Notes: generated from the letters alone by a model not told the origin. Positions 45,125 through 54,898 are shown, numbered from the stretch's first letter. The stretch is DNA of 64,000 bases from Flagellimonas aurea (GCF_017313785.1 NZ_JAFLNL010000001.1:558001-622000), one strand, 5' to 3'. Made by a program: numbers and translations.

Positions 45125-45745
45125 TTATTTGGTTTCGAAGATCACTTGAAGGGAATAGATGTATTCCCCGACTGGACGATCGTAATATATGGAGGTTTCC
45201 ACTTGCTCGTTAAGATATTGATTGTCCTCTACAGTGATTACATCACCAAGTTCCTTGCCCAGGGTGAGCGCGATTAAGGACGCTTTTTTTCTGGCGTTTT
45301 CCATTGCTTTGCCATAGAGTAGTTTAGCCACGTTTTCATCTATTTTTATAACAGCAACGCTATTCAAACGCTGAAGCCCCAACGATTTTATGGTCAAAAA
45401 GGTCCTCATTTTTTCGATGGACGAAGTTGAAAATTCATAGATGGCACCCTCTTTATCGTACCCCATGGTCTCAAAACCAAATTCATATGGTCTCTCCTTG
45501 ATTTCCTTCCAAGAGATACCTTGCAACTCCAATGCCTTTTGGTAAAGGGATCTTAGTTCCTCGAAATCCATGCCGTCCGAAGCATAACTAGAGTATGCAG
45601 GACTTATTGAAACCGTAGCTTTATAGGTGGGAGAGGAATCCACATGGATGGCCCTGGCCAATACTTTAATGGTAGCGCTTTGTTCTTGGGCCGCCATTAC
45701 GGAAGGCATCATTACCACCAAGAGAACGTATAATAATTGTTTCAT
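45125..45745 (-). CDS. Exported SIMPL (DUF541) domain protein
   Basis: The 206-residue product has a signal peptide (to about residue 19, VMAAQEQ) and a SIMPL-like domain. The diagnostic helix AMENARKKASLIALTLGKEL is followed by GDVITVED. SIMPL proteins are periplasmic or envelope proteins of poorly known function. A collagen-like lipoprotein gene lies 62 bases upstream on the same strand and may be co-transcribed. Confidence 0.75.
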   Translation of the reverse strand: MKQLLYVLLVVMMPSVMAAQEQSATIKVLARAIHVDSSPTYKATVSISPAYSSYASDGMDFEELRSLYQKALELQGISWKEIKERPYEFGFETMGYDKEGAIYEFSTSSIEKMRTFLTIKSLGLQRLNSVAVIKIDENVAKLLYGKAMENARKKASLIALTLGKELGDVITVEDNQYLNEQVETSIYYDRPVGEYIYSLQVIFETK

Positions 45746-45807
45746 CTTTATATAAGAGCTTAAATAATAGGTGTGTTTTGAATTAGGGGGAACTTTATAG
45801 AATCTGA

Positions 45808-46422
45808 TTATTCAGGAATATTGAAATATTCGATGACTTGTTCGTAGCTCATTTTGGTAAAATCTATGTTTGATTTACCAGAAGTGGATACTCCACCAGG
45901 GATGAGGACATATCTGAAGTCATCAAAATAAGTAAACAAGTTGGTTCCTCCATCAGTGGCCAGTGCTTCTACATATAGTGCTATAAATCCGCTACCTTCA
46001 GATAATCTATACCTATAGATTTCATTTTGGGAAATTAGCTCAAAGGGCAATTGATAGACCTCGTTTGATATTACATTGATTTCACGTCTTCCATAGACAA
46101 GGAGAACGTCATTTGCATTGTTGAATTCCCCTAGTCCAAAGGAAACCAACAATTGATCGGATTCTTCGGCTGCAGCAAGACCTCCAAATTCGGATGCTAT
46201 CCAATCCGAATAGATAACATTGGCCGTACCTGTTTCTCCTTGCTCGCCCTGTTCCCCCTGTTCCCCTTGAGGGCCTGCAGGTCCGGCGACCCCTTGCTCA
46301 CCTTGAGGTCCTTGTGGGCCAACGGCACCATCCTCACCATCTTCTGGAGAGCAAGAGACAATCAACGCGACCGACATTACTGTTAAAAGAAATGCTTTAA
46401 TTGATAATTCACTTGTTTTCAT
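45808..46422 (-). CDS. Lipoprotein with collagen-like repeats
   Basis: The 204-residue protein has a lipoprotein signal (LIVSC, Cys24) and then twelve uninterrupted Gly-X-Y triplets (residues 29-64; GPQGPQGEQGVAGPAGPQ followed by GEQ repeats). A globular beta-rich C-terminal domain of about 140 residues follows. The repeat would form a collagen-type trimer stalk holding the C-terminal heads away from the membrane. The function of the head is not recognised. Many Bacteroidetes have such proteins at the cell surface. Confidence 0.85.
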   Translation of the reverse strand: MKTSELSIKAFLLTVMSVALIVSCSPEDGEDGAVGPQGPQGEQGVAGPAGPQGEQGEQGEQGETGTANVIYSDWIASEFGGLAAAEESDQLLVSFGLGEFNNANDVLLVYGRREINVISNEVYQLPFELISQNEIYRYRLSEGSGFIALYVEALATDGGTNLFTYFDDFRYVLIPGGVSTSGKSNIDFTKMSYEQVIEYFNIPE

Positions 46423-46675
46423 GTTTAAATTTTTTGGGTTTCAGAGGTCAAATTAGAATTGCTGGACCAGTTGATGAACTCGTTCCTTACCATAGGTGTA
46501 TATTATTATGCTGGCTGGTTGTTTTTTATTGCCAATGGAACTTTCCTTTCTTTTTTGGAAAGATTTACCATTCGTACAGCATACATGTAGCTTACACACC
46601 ATTTTGTGTTAAATATCACTATGGTTGGGTTTTGTAGCGGTTCAATTTATAATTTGGGGTAAAGAAGAAACCATC

Positions 46676-47410
46676 ATGAGGGTAATTATTGTAGATGACG
46701 AGTTGGCCGCCATAAATAGCTTGTCTTGGGAATTAAGGAAACACTCGGACTTTATCTCGATCATTGAAACATTCACCTCTCCTGTAGAGGCCATATCGGG
46801 AATCAATTACCTAAAGCCCGATTGTGTTTTTTTGGATATTGAAATGCCCGAAATGAGCGGGTTCTCTCTTTTGGAAAAATTGGAATATCGCAACTTTGCC
46901 ATAGTTATCACCACAGCATACAATCAATATGCCATTAGGGCCATTAAGGAAAGCGCGGTGGATTACCTGTTGAAACCAGTAGATCAAGACGATATTTTGG
47001 GTGTGGTGGAAAAGCTGAAAAAGCTGAATGGAGCGCAAAGTTTTAAACATCAATTCGAACAAACGTTTGAAGCCCTTTCCCGGGCAAGTTCGCCACAGAT
47101 CGTCCAGATTCCGGTAAGTGGAAAGATTTTGTTCTTGCGTGTGAACGAAATTGTGTATTGCGAATCGGACGGGAATTACTCAAAAGCCTTTTTGGAATCC
47201 GGAGAACAGTTATTGGTATCAAAAAAACTGAAAGAGCTGGAGGACATGCTTCCCAATCGAATGTTCTTCAGGGTACACAATTCCTACATCGTCCATTTGC
47301 TAAAGGTAAAAGAGTATTTGCGGTCCGAAGGGTACTTGGTCTTGTTGAACCAAAAGAAAATACCTGTTTCAAGGACCAAAAAAGAGGCTTTTTTAAATAG
47401 GATGAGCTAA
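46676..47410 (+). CDS. LytTR-family response regulator
   Basis: The 244-residue protein has a receiver domain with the phosphorylated Asp54 (CVFLDIEMPEMSG), the acidic pair VDDE and the Lys of LLKPVD. A LytTR DNA-binding domain follows from about residue 140 (YCESDGNYSKAFLESGEQLL). ATG 46676 is preferred to 46625, as the receiver begins immediately. The sensor kinase follows nine bases downstream. Target genes are not evident. Confidence 0.92.
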   Translation: MRVIIVDDELAAINSLSWELRKHSDFISIIETFTSPVEAISGINYLKPDCVFLDIEMPEMSGFSLLEKLEYRNFAIVITTAYNQYAIRAIKESAVDYLLKPVDQDDILGVVEKLKKLNGAQSFKHQFEQTFEALSRASSPQIVQIPVSGKILFLRVNEIVYCESDGNYSKAFLESGEQLLVSKKLKELEDMLPNRMFFRVHNSYIVHLLKVKEYLRSEGYLVLLNQKKIPVSRTKKEAFLNRMS

Positions 47411-47419
47411 TATGCCCTT

Positions 47420-48952
47420 ATGCTGAAAAATTTGACAGACTTCTTCAAGGAAAGTAACCAAAATGGATTTGGTTTCTTTGTGGTTTCCGTACTGTTCTAT
47501 CTTTTTGTTTTTTTTCTGATACAGTTTTTTCAGCATAAGAAAAGATTTTACCTCTTTTACTGTTTATATGCCCTGGTTACCGGCGTTACGTTGATGAAAT
47601 ATGTGGAAGGTGTCTTTTTTTCGGACTTTTTTCATAGTCCTTCCGGAAGAGGCTTTGTAGCCTGGGTTCATTACCCCACACAATTGTTTGCCTCGATGCT
47701 GTTCAGCTTTTTTGTCCTGGACATAATGCAGCTCAAAAACGGACATCCCAAATTCGTTAAATGGGCATACCGGGCCTATTTGGGCGTTGCCCCGATATAT
47801 TTGACCTTATGGGCCGTTCAATTGATGAATCGCCGATCCTACTTGATCGATTATTTCCATGGGTTTTTCTTTTTGCCCATGAGCCTGATCGTGTTTGTGG
47901 GAGGATTCTATTTGGTACTGAAACAGGATCGCATAATCAAGTGGTACATCCTATCGGGTATGTCGGCACTTTTTGTGTCCTACCTCATCATCACTTTGTA
48001 TTCGTTTAAGGATAGTAGGGCCAATGACGAAACACTGTATATTTTTTACTTGGGGGTATTGTTGGAAAGTCTCTTGTTTGCCCTCGCCATTGGTTTGGAG
48101 CAAAAAATGGTCTATAGGGATAAGGCCCAAGTACAGAAAAAATACATAGATCAGCTAGAAGAGAACCAAGTGATCAAGGAGAGTATCAACCGAACACTTT
48201 CGGATGAACTTTTGCAGACCAAGGCCGAAATAGAGGGGCTCAGTTCGGAGGCCCAAAGGGAAAGAACCGAAAAACTCACCATGAAAATGGAGAACAGGTT
48301 CGCACAGCTCAGGCTCGATGCCCTGCGCAGTCAAATGAACCCTCATTTTATTTTCAATGCGCTCAACTCCATTAAATCCTATTTGATAGAAAACAATCAA
48401 GAAAAGGCCATTTATTACTTGGGAAGGTTTTCCAAGCTTATCCGTGGAATCTTGGAAAGCTCAAGGAAGGACCTTGTCACCATAAAAGAGGAGTTGGCCA
48501 TTATTGAAATGTACACTGAAATTGAAAGTGACCGCTTCAAAAACAATATTGAATACATTGCCGAAATTGATGATGGAGTATCTACGGACACTATTTTGAT
48601 TCCCTCGCTCATATTACAGCCTTTTGTGGAAAACTCCATTTGGCACGGACTCACAACAAAAAGAGGTAAAAGGCGGTTGATTATTAAAGTCCAGGAAAGC
48701 GATAAAGAGGACTGTCTTAAGGTTATAGTGGAAGACAATGGTGTGGGACGACAGGCTTCCCGTCTTAAAAACCTTCAAAATCCGCTCAAAGGGCAATCGT
48801 TGGGATTATCAATAGTTCAGGATCGGTTGGATTTTTTTTCTAAAAAATACCACGAAGATTTCAGCTATACCATTTACGATATAAAAGACGAAGAAACTGG
48901 AAAGGCACTGGGAACAAGGGTAATCGTGAACCTGCCAAAAATTATGGTGTAA
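47420..48952 (+). CDS. Sensor histidine kinase, 7TM plus LytS-type kinase core
   Basis: The 510-residue protein has seven membrane helices in residues 18-215 and a coiled-coil linker (about 225-290). The His_kinase domain has phospho-acceptor His309 in QMNPHFIFNALNSIKSY, the N box PFVENSIWHGL and the G boxes DNGVGRQA and LGLSIVQDR. It pairs with the LytTR regulator upstream. Unlike the pseudogene at 26576-28134, no DISM extracellular domain precedes the helices. Confidence 0.9.
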   Translation: MLKNLTDFFKESNQNGFGFFVVSVLFYLFVFFLIQFFQHKKRFYLFYCLYALVTGVTLMKYVEGVFFSDFFHSPSGRGFVAWVHYPTQLFASMLFSFFVLDIMQLKNGHPKFVKWAYRAYLGVAPIYLTLWAVQLMNRRSYLIDYFHGFFFLPMSLIVFVGGFYLVLKQDRIIKWYILSGMSALFVSYLIITLYSFKDSRANDETLYIFYLGVLLESLLFALAIGLEQKMVYRDKAQVQKKYIDQLEENQVIKESINRTLSDELLQTKAEIEGLSSEAQRERTEKLTMKMENRFAQLRLDALRSQMNPHFIFNALNSIKSYLIENNQEKAIYYLGRFSKLIRGILESSRKDLVTIKEELAIIEMYTEIESDRFKNNIEYIAEIDDGVSTDTILIPSLILQPFVENSIWHGLTTKRGKRRLIIKVQESDKEDCLKVIVEDNGVGRQASRLKNLQNPLKGQSLGLSIVQDRLDFFSKKYHEDFSYTIYDIKDEETGKALGTRVIVNLPKIMV

Positions 48953-49035
48953 ATCCAATTGGAATCAAAAGAAAAGCAGCCGGCAAAAGGAAAATCCAAA
49001 TAATTGTCCGAATTTGGATAAAATTTAAAGAACCG

Positions 49036-49923
49036 ATGGACGTTGCCATACTTTCCGTGAGCTTAAATGTATATTCTTCTGGGAGAATCGCCGAGGAGTT
49101 TGAAAAGGCAGGCCATTATGTAGAGCATATCGATCACACAAAGTGCTCGGTACAATTGGGAGGGGACAAGCCACAAATTTTTTACGGAACCGAGAATATT
49201 ACGGATGATTTCGATGCCATTGTCCCCAGAATAGGAACCACTGTTACCAGGCATGGCGCTGCCATAGTAAAGCAGTTTGAGATGAGCCATGTATTTAGCA
49301 CGGCAAAGTCTCTTGGAATCATTCGGGCAAGGAACAAGGTCTCTACCCTACAAATGATGTTCAAAAAGGGAATTCCAGTACCAAAAACGGTGTTTTCCAT
49401 CAATCCAAATAATGTAGACCACCAGATTGAGCTCTTGGGCGGTGCCCCGGTAATAATCAAACTGCAGGAAGGAACCCAGGGCAAAGGGGTTATCTTGGCC
49501 GAAAGCAAAAAATCTGCAAAATCTGTCATAGATACCCTGTACAATATGAATACAAGCATTTTGTTGCAGGAGTATATCGAGGAAGCCAATGGCGAAGACC
49601 TTCGGATAATTGTTGTTGACAATAAAATTGTGGCCAGCATGAAGCGAACCAGCGGCCTGGATGATTTTAGGTCCAACGTTCATCGTGGTGCCGAGACACA
49701 AAAAGTACAATTAACGCCCAGAGAAAAGTTTATGGCGATAAATGCCACCAAACATTTGGGGCTAGGTGTGGCCGGGGTGGATTTGATTCGGTCAAAGAAC
49801 GGTCCTTTGTTGATCGAGGTGAACGCCTCGCCCGGCTTAAAAGGAATTGAGGCCGCAACGGGTGTCAATGTGGCCAAAAAAATAGTTCAGTTCGTGGATA
49901 AAAATGCTAAACGTAGCAGATAA
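49036..49923 (+). CDS. rimK: RimK-family alpha-L-glutamate ligase
   Basis: The 295-residue ATP-grasp enzyme carries QEGTQGKGVILAES and an ATP-grasp metal site (LIEVNASPGLKGIEAATGVN). RimK adds glutamates to the C-terminus of ribosomal protein S6; relatives modify other targets. The lack of an adjacent peptidase or transporter gives no better specificity. It runs as a single gene. Confidence 0.9.
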   Translation: MDVAILSVSLNVYSSGRIAEEFEKAGHYVEHIDHTKCSVQLGGDKPQIFYGTENITDDFDAIVPRIGTTVTRHGAAIVKQFEMSHVFSTAKSLGIIRARNKVSTLQMMFKKGIPVPKTVFSINPNNVDHQIELLGGAPVIIKLQEGTQGKGVILAESKKSAKSVIDTLYNMNTSILLQEYIEEANGEDLRIIVVDNKIVASMKRTSGLDDFRSNVHRGAETQKVQLTPREKFMAINATKHLGLGVAGVDLIRSKNGPLLIEVNASPGLKGIEAATGVNVAKKIVQFVDKNAKRSR

Positions 49924-49934
49924 GGCAAAAGCAT

Positions 49935-50366
49935 TTACGTATGCTGGTCAATTTCGCTATTGTTGATTTTGGCAAAGCACCATCCTACGGCATCTTCAAG
50001 GCTTGAGAACTGACGTATTTTATCTTTGAAGAATAATTTTTCTAAAATCACACTTGTCAATCCGCTATTGTTGTAGGCAACAATGGAATAGAATTCCAGT
50101 TTATGGCGATTTTTGTAAAACTTTAGCCAATCCGTGGGTACAACGGAATAATTGTTAATTCGATTGCTGATATAGGCAATTGGCCTATCCTTTCCTGAGA
50201 CTTCGTAAGCTACATCTATTATTTTTTCCGCTTTGGACCAATTAAAGGTTTCACCTTCGTTCATTTCTGAGATGACCAATCCATCAAAAAAATAAAAAGT
50301 GCCAAACTCATATTCCTTGATCTGTTTTATTTTTTTAAAAAACTCCAAATCCTTAACACGCTGCAT
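49935..50366 (-). CDS. Hypothetical protein, possibly STAS/SpoIIAA-like fold
   Basis: The 143-residue soluble protein has no signal peptide. Its alternating strands and helices (FGTFYFFDGLVISEMNEGET, RPIAYISNRINNYS) and size recall small SpoIIAA-like proteins common in Flavobacteriia. The assignment is only by pattern. It lies convergent to rimK with 11 bases between. Confidence 0.6.
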   Translation of the reverse strand: MQRVKDLEFFKKIKQIKEYEFGTFYFFDGLVISEMNEGETFNWSKAEKIIDVAYEVSGKDRPIAYISNRINNYSVVPTDWLKFYKNRHKLEFYSIVAYNNSGLTSVILEKLFFKDKIRQFSSLEDAVGWCFAKINNSEIDQHT

Positions 50367-50384
50367 AAATCTATTCTTGAGGAT

Positions 50385-50549
50385 ATATAAAAATTACTCG
50401 GCAAAAGTAAATGTAAGCGATTGTTCCATTATGGTCGGGTTTACCAATGGGCAGTTAGGATTGGTGCAAGGCCCTTTTCAATTGACGATTGTATTTTCAG
50501 TAATAGAACGGTAACGAAGTATTCTTACATAGATTGTTTTAATGCCTGA
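50385..50549. other. Short spacer without a gene
   Basis: Between two minus-strand genes; nothing recognisable beyond AT-rich sequence. Confidence 0.4.
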
Positions 50550-50939
50550 TTATTTCTCCATATTTTTTAATTGAATCCCTAGAGCTTTTGTAGATAGCTG
50601 TACTTCTAAAAGAGAGAGAATCAAGGAAATCATTAAAAAAACCAAACTTATTCCAAAAATAATGTTGGCCCATACCTCCATTTCCACATATACAAGGAAC
50701 ATCGTCACCGCCGCCAATAAAAAACTGATAATGGCCGACGCCTGCATGTTCTTTATAATACCCAAACGGTTTCTTAATTGATTGATTTGTTGCTTTAGGG
50801 GCTGGGCGGAAGTCTCCTCGAACTGTTTGTGGAGTTGCCTGATCAGTGCCGCAATGGCCAAATATCTTGCATTATAGGCCAGCATGGTCAAAGAAATGGC
50901 AGGAAAAAGTAGGGCGGGGATGCTTAGGTTGAGCTGCAT
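50550..50939 (-). CDS. DUF2721 membrane protein
   Basis: The 129-residue protein has three predicted transmembrane helices (about 5-25, 67-85, 88-110) separated by a charged amphipathic helix (QLHKQFEETSAQPLKQQINQ), the layout of DUF2721. Function unknown. It is divergent from the aminopeptidase P gene and shares its promoter region. Confidence 0.8.
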   Translation of the reverse strand: MQLNLSIPALLFPAISLTMLAYNARYLAIAALIRQLHKQFEETSAQPLKQQINQLRNRLGIIKNMQASAIISFLLAAVTMFLVYVEMEVWANIIFGISLVFLMISLILSLLEVQLSTKALGIQLKNMEK

Positions 50940-50967
50940 TTTTTCAATTTGATATGGAAGGTAAGAA

Positions 50968-50999
50968 TTTGTCTTCGGTAACGCAATTACCTAAATTTG
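50968..50999 (+). promoter_or_regulatory. Promoter of the aminopeptidase P gene
   Basis: TTTG (50968-50971), 20 bases, then TAAATTTG (50992-50999): a textbook Bacteroidetes -33/-7 pair, 19 bases before the ATG at 51019. Confidence 0.65.
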
Positions 51000-51018
51000 G
51001 GCAAATCAAAATTCAACT

Positions 51019-52311
51019 ATGAAATACTTCCAGATAGACAGCAATCTTTTTGTGAAAAACCGTAAAAAATTTATGGCCCAAATGCGGCCCAAGAGCATTG
51101 CGGTATTCAACTCCAACGATATTTATCCCATTGGGGCCGATAGTACCCTGCCCTTTGAGCAAGATCGTGATCTTTTTTACTTGTGCGGAGCGGACCAAGA
51201 GGAAACCATTTTGTTGTTGTTCCCAGAGGCCATGGACCCAAAGCACAGAGAGGTTCTTTTTGTTAGGGAAACCAACGACCATATTGCAGTTTGGGAGGGA
51301 GCAAAGCTCACCAAAGAAAAGGCGACCGAAGTATCGGGGATAGAAACCGTGTATTGGCTCACAGATTTCGATAAAATCTTTTTTGATTTGATGACGGAGG
51401 CGGACACGATTTATTTCAATACCAACGAGCATTACCGCCAAGCGGTGGAAACCCAAACACGGGAAGATCGCTTTATAGAAAAGTGCAAGAAGGAGTATCC
51501 TGCTCACCAATGGGCAAAGAGCAACCCTATTTTGCAAAATATCCGTGGAGTAAAGGAACCCGAGGAAATTGAATTGATGCAGAAAGCCTGCGATATCACA
51601 GAAAAAGGATTCAGGCGCATATTGGGGTTTGTAAAGCCCGGAGTTTGGGAACACGAAATTGAAGCTGAGTTCCTTCACGAATTTGTCCGTAACCGCTCCA
51701 AAGGTTTTGCCTACAGTCCCATTATAGCCTCTGGGGGCAATGCCAACGTACTTCACTATTTGGAGAATAACCAAGAAGTGAAGGATGGCGATATGATTCT
51801 TTTGGATCTTGCTGCTGAGTACGCCAACTATTCCAGCGATATGACGAGGACCATTCCCGCCAATGGAAGATTTACAGATAGACAGAAACAGGTTTACAGC
51901 GCAGTGCTTCGCGTTAAGAATGAGGCCACAAAGATGTTGGTGCCCGGAACCATTTGGGCCGAGTTCCACAAAGAAGTAGGCAAGCTCATGACTTCCGAGT
52001 TGATGGGTCTGGGCTTATTGGACAAGGCCGATGTTCAGAACGAAAACCCGGATTGGCCGGCATACAAAAAATACTTTATGCACGGGACCAGCCATCATAT
52101 CGGGTTGAACACACACGATTACGGAGAATTAAAAACCCCTATGAAAGCCAATATGGTATTTACGGTGGAACCTGGAATCTACATTCCGGCAGAAGGAATG
52201 GGCATCCGTTTGGAAGATGATGTGGTCATTCAAGAAAAAGGAGAGCCATTTAACCTAATGCGCAATATTCCTATCGAGATTGAAGAAATCGAAGAGTTGA
52301 TGAATACATAG
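51019..52311 (+). CDS. Xaa-Pro aminopeptidase (aminopeptidase P, M24B)
   Basis: The 430-residue enzyme removes N-terminal residues preceding proline. The pita-bread metal ligands are present: Asp in LDLAAEYANYSSDMTRTIP (two Asp), His in MHGTSHHIGLNTHD, Glu in VEPGIYIP and Glu in GIRLEDDV. An N-terminal creatinase-like domain takes up the first 170 residues. No signal peptide, so it is cytoplasmic. A 58-codon membrane peptide gene follows six bases later. Confidence 0.94.
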   Translation: MKYFQIDSNLFVKNRKKFMAQMRPKSIAVFNSNDIYPIGADSTLPFEQDRDLFYLCGADQEETILLLFPEAMDPKHREVLFVRETNDHIAVWEGAKLTKEKATEVSGIETVYWLTDFDKIFFDLMTEADTIYFNTNEHYRQAVETQTREDRFIEKCKKEYPAHQWAKSNPILQNIRGVKEPEEIELMQKACDITEKGFRRILGFVKPGVWEHEIEAEFLHEFVRNRSKGFAYSPIIASGGNANVLHYLENNQEVKDGDMILLDLAAEYANYSSDMTRTIPANGRFTDRQKQVYSAVLRVKNEATKMLVPGTIWAEFHKEVGKLMTSELMGLGLLDKADVQNENPDWPAYKKYFMHGTSHHIGLNTHDYGELKTPMKANMVFTVEPGIYIPAEGMGIRLEDDVVIQEKGEPFNLMRNIPIEIEEIEELMNT

Positions 52312-52316
52312 TCACA

Positions 52317-52493
52317 ATGAAGTTCCTGTTCTTGTTCATTCAACAATCTGACATTGAAAAAAAGATAGCGGAAGCTCCCGATAGCTCCTACGAAATAGGT
52401 GTGGTCATCGGGAGCTATCTCCCTTTTGTGATTTTGGCAGGTATTGCCTATGCCATTTATCACTATAATAAAAAGAAACGCGGCTCGGAATAG
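52317..52493 (+). CDS. 58-residue single-pass membrane protein
   Basis: ATG 52317 opens a 58-codon frame: MKFLFLFIQQSDIEKKIAEA, then a transmembrane helix (IGVVIGSYLPFVILAGIAYA) and a basic tail (YHYNKKKRGSE). It lies six bases after the aminopeptidase stop codon, so it is probably co-transcribed. It lies below usual length cut-offs. Composition and spacing argue that it is real; function unknown. Confidence 0.6.
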   Translation: MKFLFLFIQQSDIEKKIAEAPDSSYEIGVVIGSYLPFVILAGIAYAIYHYNKKKRGSE

Positions 52494-52563
52494 ATATGTT
52501 ACATGTATCTTTTGCCTTTTCCATACAAAAAAGCGAACTTCAACAAAAGCAAATTCGCATAGT

Positions 52564-53193
52564 TTGGAAAAGCAGCATAAACTTTACCGTACCGCATTTG
52601 TCCTAGCACTCATCACCATTTTTTATAACATTGGTGAAGGAATTATTTCTACATATCTTGGTTTTGAAGACGAAAGTCTTGCTCTTTTCGGTTTTGGCAC
52701 GGACAGTTTTATCGAAGTTATTTCAGGATTGGGCATTGCCCATATGGTGTTGCGCATCCAAAGGAGCCCCGAAAGCAATCGGGACAATTTTGAGCGCACA
52801 GCTTTAAGAATTACAGGTGTTGCCTTTTATATTTTGGTCGTGGGTCTTGTAGTATCGAGCATATACAATATTTGGACCGGCCATAAACCACTGACCACTT
52901 TTTGGGGCGTCATCATTTCCTCCATATCCATACTAATTATGTGGATTTTGGTCTGGTGGAAGAGAAAAGTGGGGCGGGAACTTGATTCGGCTCCCATTTT
53001 GGCCGATGCCAATTGCACATTGGTCTGTGTGTACATGTCCATTATCCTTTTGATAAGTAGCGGTATCTACGAGCTTTTCAAAATTCCTTATATAGATAGT
53101 TTGGGGACCTTGGGCTTGGCCTATTTTGCGTTTTCTGAGGGAAAGGAATGCTTCGAGAAAGCTAAAAGTGACAAACACTGTTGTTGTGATTAA
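52564..53193 (+). CDS. Cation transporter of the CDF type
   Basis: From TTG 52564 the product is 209 residues with six predicted transmembrane helices. Acidic residues sit at the usual metal positions (FGTDSFIEV in helix 2 and ILADANCTLVC in helix 5), and the C-terminus DKHCCCD could bind metal. It should export a divalent metal by proton exchange; which metal is unknown. An in-frame extension to 52444 overlaps the 58-residue gene in another frame and lacks sense, so the TTG start is chosen. The cytoplasmic C-terminal domain of typical CDFs is absent. Confidence 0.78.
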   Translation: MEKQHKLYRTAFVLALITIFYNIGEGIISTYLGFEDESLALFGFGTDSFIEVISGLGIAHMVLRIQRSPESNRDNFERTALRITGVAFYILVVGLVVSSIYNIWTGHKPLTTFWGVIISSISILIMWILVWWKRKVGRELDSAPILADANCTLVCVYMSIILLISSGIYELFKIPYIDSLGTLGLAYFAFSEGKECFEKAKSDKHCCCD

Positions 53194-53226
53194 GAATGAT
53201 TTACCTTTCAGCTAAAAAAACTGTGA

Positions 53227-53370
53227 GCCATTCATTGTCCAGGGGACACCATAGGTCAAATAGACCTTAAACATATCTGGACAGAATGGCGGGAGAATTT
53301 AGAGGAGGGGCTGCCTAAGGCCGAAGCGGACAATATTGCTGGCAGGTTTGAATATTCGACAACCTTTTAA
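53227..53370 (+). pseudogene. Possible gene remnant
   Basis: After an in-frame TGA (53224-53226) a 47-codon frame reads with protein-like composition (IDLKHIWTEWRENLEEGLPK) and ends at 53370, overlapping the brnQ stop by four bases. There is no ATG. It may be the tail of a lost gene; no family recognised. Confidence 0.25.
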
Positions 53371-54656
53371 CTTTTCTCACCTAGATTTCCGACGATAAAA
53401 ACAACCAATGCAGGCAAAACCCACCCCATTTGATGTTGGCTCAAGGGAATCCAATCTACATAATGCGAAATGTGTTCGTCCAACCCAATGCTTCCCAAAA
53501 AATCAGGTACACTGAAGAGGATTGTAGTGCCGACAACCCATCTGAACACTTTTTCAGAAGCGTATTTCCCAGGAGAAACGTTCAGTAAAATCAAAATAAT
53601 AGTTATAGGATATATGAACATTAAGGCAGGAACGGCCACAGTAATAATGTAGCCCACATCGAACTGACCTATTAAAACACCAAGTACACAACCTATAAAA
53701 GCTGTGATTCGGTACGCCCATAAAGAATCGTTGAATCGGCCTTTTATAAAATCTGAAGTGCCCGTCACAATTCCGACAGCAGTGGTAAAACAGGCCAAGC
53801 TTACCAGTATGCTCAATAAAAGATTGGCTGTTTCGCCCAGAGTTTTTGTGCTTATTCCACGTAAGAGTGCTGTTCTGGTTATTTCGTTGTCAAAAGAGTT
53901 CCCAAACAAGGCCCCGGTGAGAATCAGTCCTCCGTAAACTAAAAATAATCCAGCACCTGCCCAAAGACCGGCCCTCCTTATGAGTCTTCGTTTTTCTTCA
54001 TAAGAAGCAGATTTTTCTTTGATGTTGACCGATATAATGATCACGGCACCAACCACAACGGCACCAATGGCGTCGAAGGTTTGATAACCCTCCAAAATAC
54101 CGGAACTAAAAGGTTGGATCATGTCAGAGGGGACAAAATCAAAATCCAAGGTAAATATGGCGGTCATGATGATGATCAAAAGGATGATAAGGATGCCAGG
54201 GGTCAATATTTTTCCAAGGGCATCCAAAACTTTGGTTCTGTTGATGGCAAAAACAAAAACCAACATAAAGTAGATAAGGCTGGTAAGTAATGATGATGAA
54301 CCCCAAAAAGGCTGAATTGCCATTTCGTGGGTTACCGATGCTGTTCGTGGCGATGGCAAAGCAATTGCAATTGCGTAAATCAAATAACAATATGCTACAC
54401 TAAATGATGGAGAGACTTTTTTTGCAAAATCGAACAGGGTGCCCTGTAGTTTCGCATGGGCCACTATCCCTAAAATAGGAACAAGCGCTCCCGAAATACA
54501 GAAGCCCAAGGCCACCAACCACCATAAATGACCCGATTTAAACCCCAGCAATGGTGGCAAAACCAGGTTGCCTGCTCCAAAAAAGAGGGAAAAAAGCGCA
54601 AATGCAGTGACGGTTAACGATTTTTTATTGATGGATTGTTGATAATTTGTTTTCAA
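53367..54656 (-). CDS. brnQ: Branched-chain amino acid transport carrier (LIVCS family)
   Basis: The 429-residue protein has about 12 membrane helices and the family features ALFSLFFGAGNLVLPPLLGF near the N-terminus and AIGAVVVGAVIIISVNIKEK in the middle. It takes up Leu, Ile and Val with Na+ or H+. It is transcribed alone. Confidence 0.9.
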   Translation of the reverse strand: MKTNYQQSINKKSLTVTAFALFSLFFGAGNLVLPPLLGFKSGHLWWLVALGFCISGALVPILGIVAHAKLQGTLFDFAKKVSPSFSVAYCYLIYAIAIALPSPRTASVTHEMAIQPFWGSSSLLTSLIYFMLVFVFAINRTKVLDALGKILTPGILIILLIIIMTAIFTLDFDFVPSDMIQPFSSGILEGYQTFDAIGAVVVGAVIIISVNIKEKSASYEEKRRLIRRAGLWAGAGLFLVYGGLILTGALFGNSFDNEITRTALLRGISTKTLGETANLLLSILVSLACFTTAVGIVTGTSDFIKGRFNDSLWAYRITAFIGCVLGVLIGQFDVGYIITVAVPALMFIYPITIILILLNVSPGKYASEKVFRWVVGTTILFSVPDFLGSIGLDEHISHYVDWIPLSQHQMGWVLPALVVFIVGNLGEKS

Positions 54657-54898
54657 TGCGGTATCTTACAAAAGCGTTTTTTGACGGAAAAAGGCGACTT
54701 TTTATCGATTTTGAGGTATTTCATCGAAAAAAATATTATCTCGATACATTTACAAAATAAAAAGTTATCAACATCCGTTCCTATAAAAATTGAATCTCAA
54801 AAATAATTTATATAACAAAAAATTACCATTAACCAAAGTAAGCATTTTTCGAAGCCCCATTTCGTAATTATATGCTTTTCTCCAAACAACACCCGCCT

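Noticed and set aside
46229..46340. Tandem DNA repeats that could suggest a CRISPR or microsatellite
   Set aside because: They encode the Gly-X-Y collagen-like triplets of the 45808-46422 lipoprotein.
46401..46637. 78-codon frame before the LytTR regulator
   Set aside because: Low-complexity aromatic-rich translation with no conserved pattern; overlaps the start of the lipoprotein gene on the other strand.
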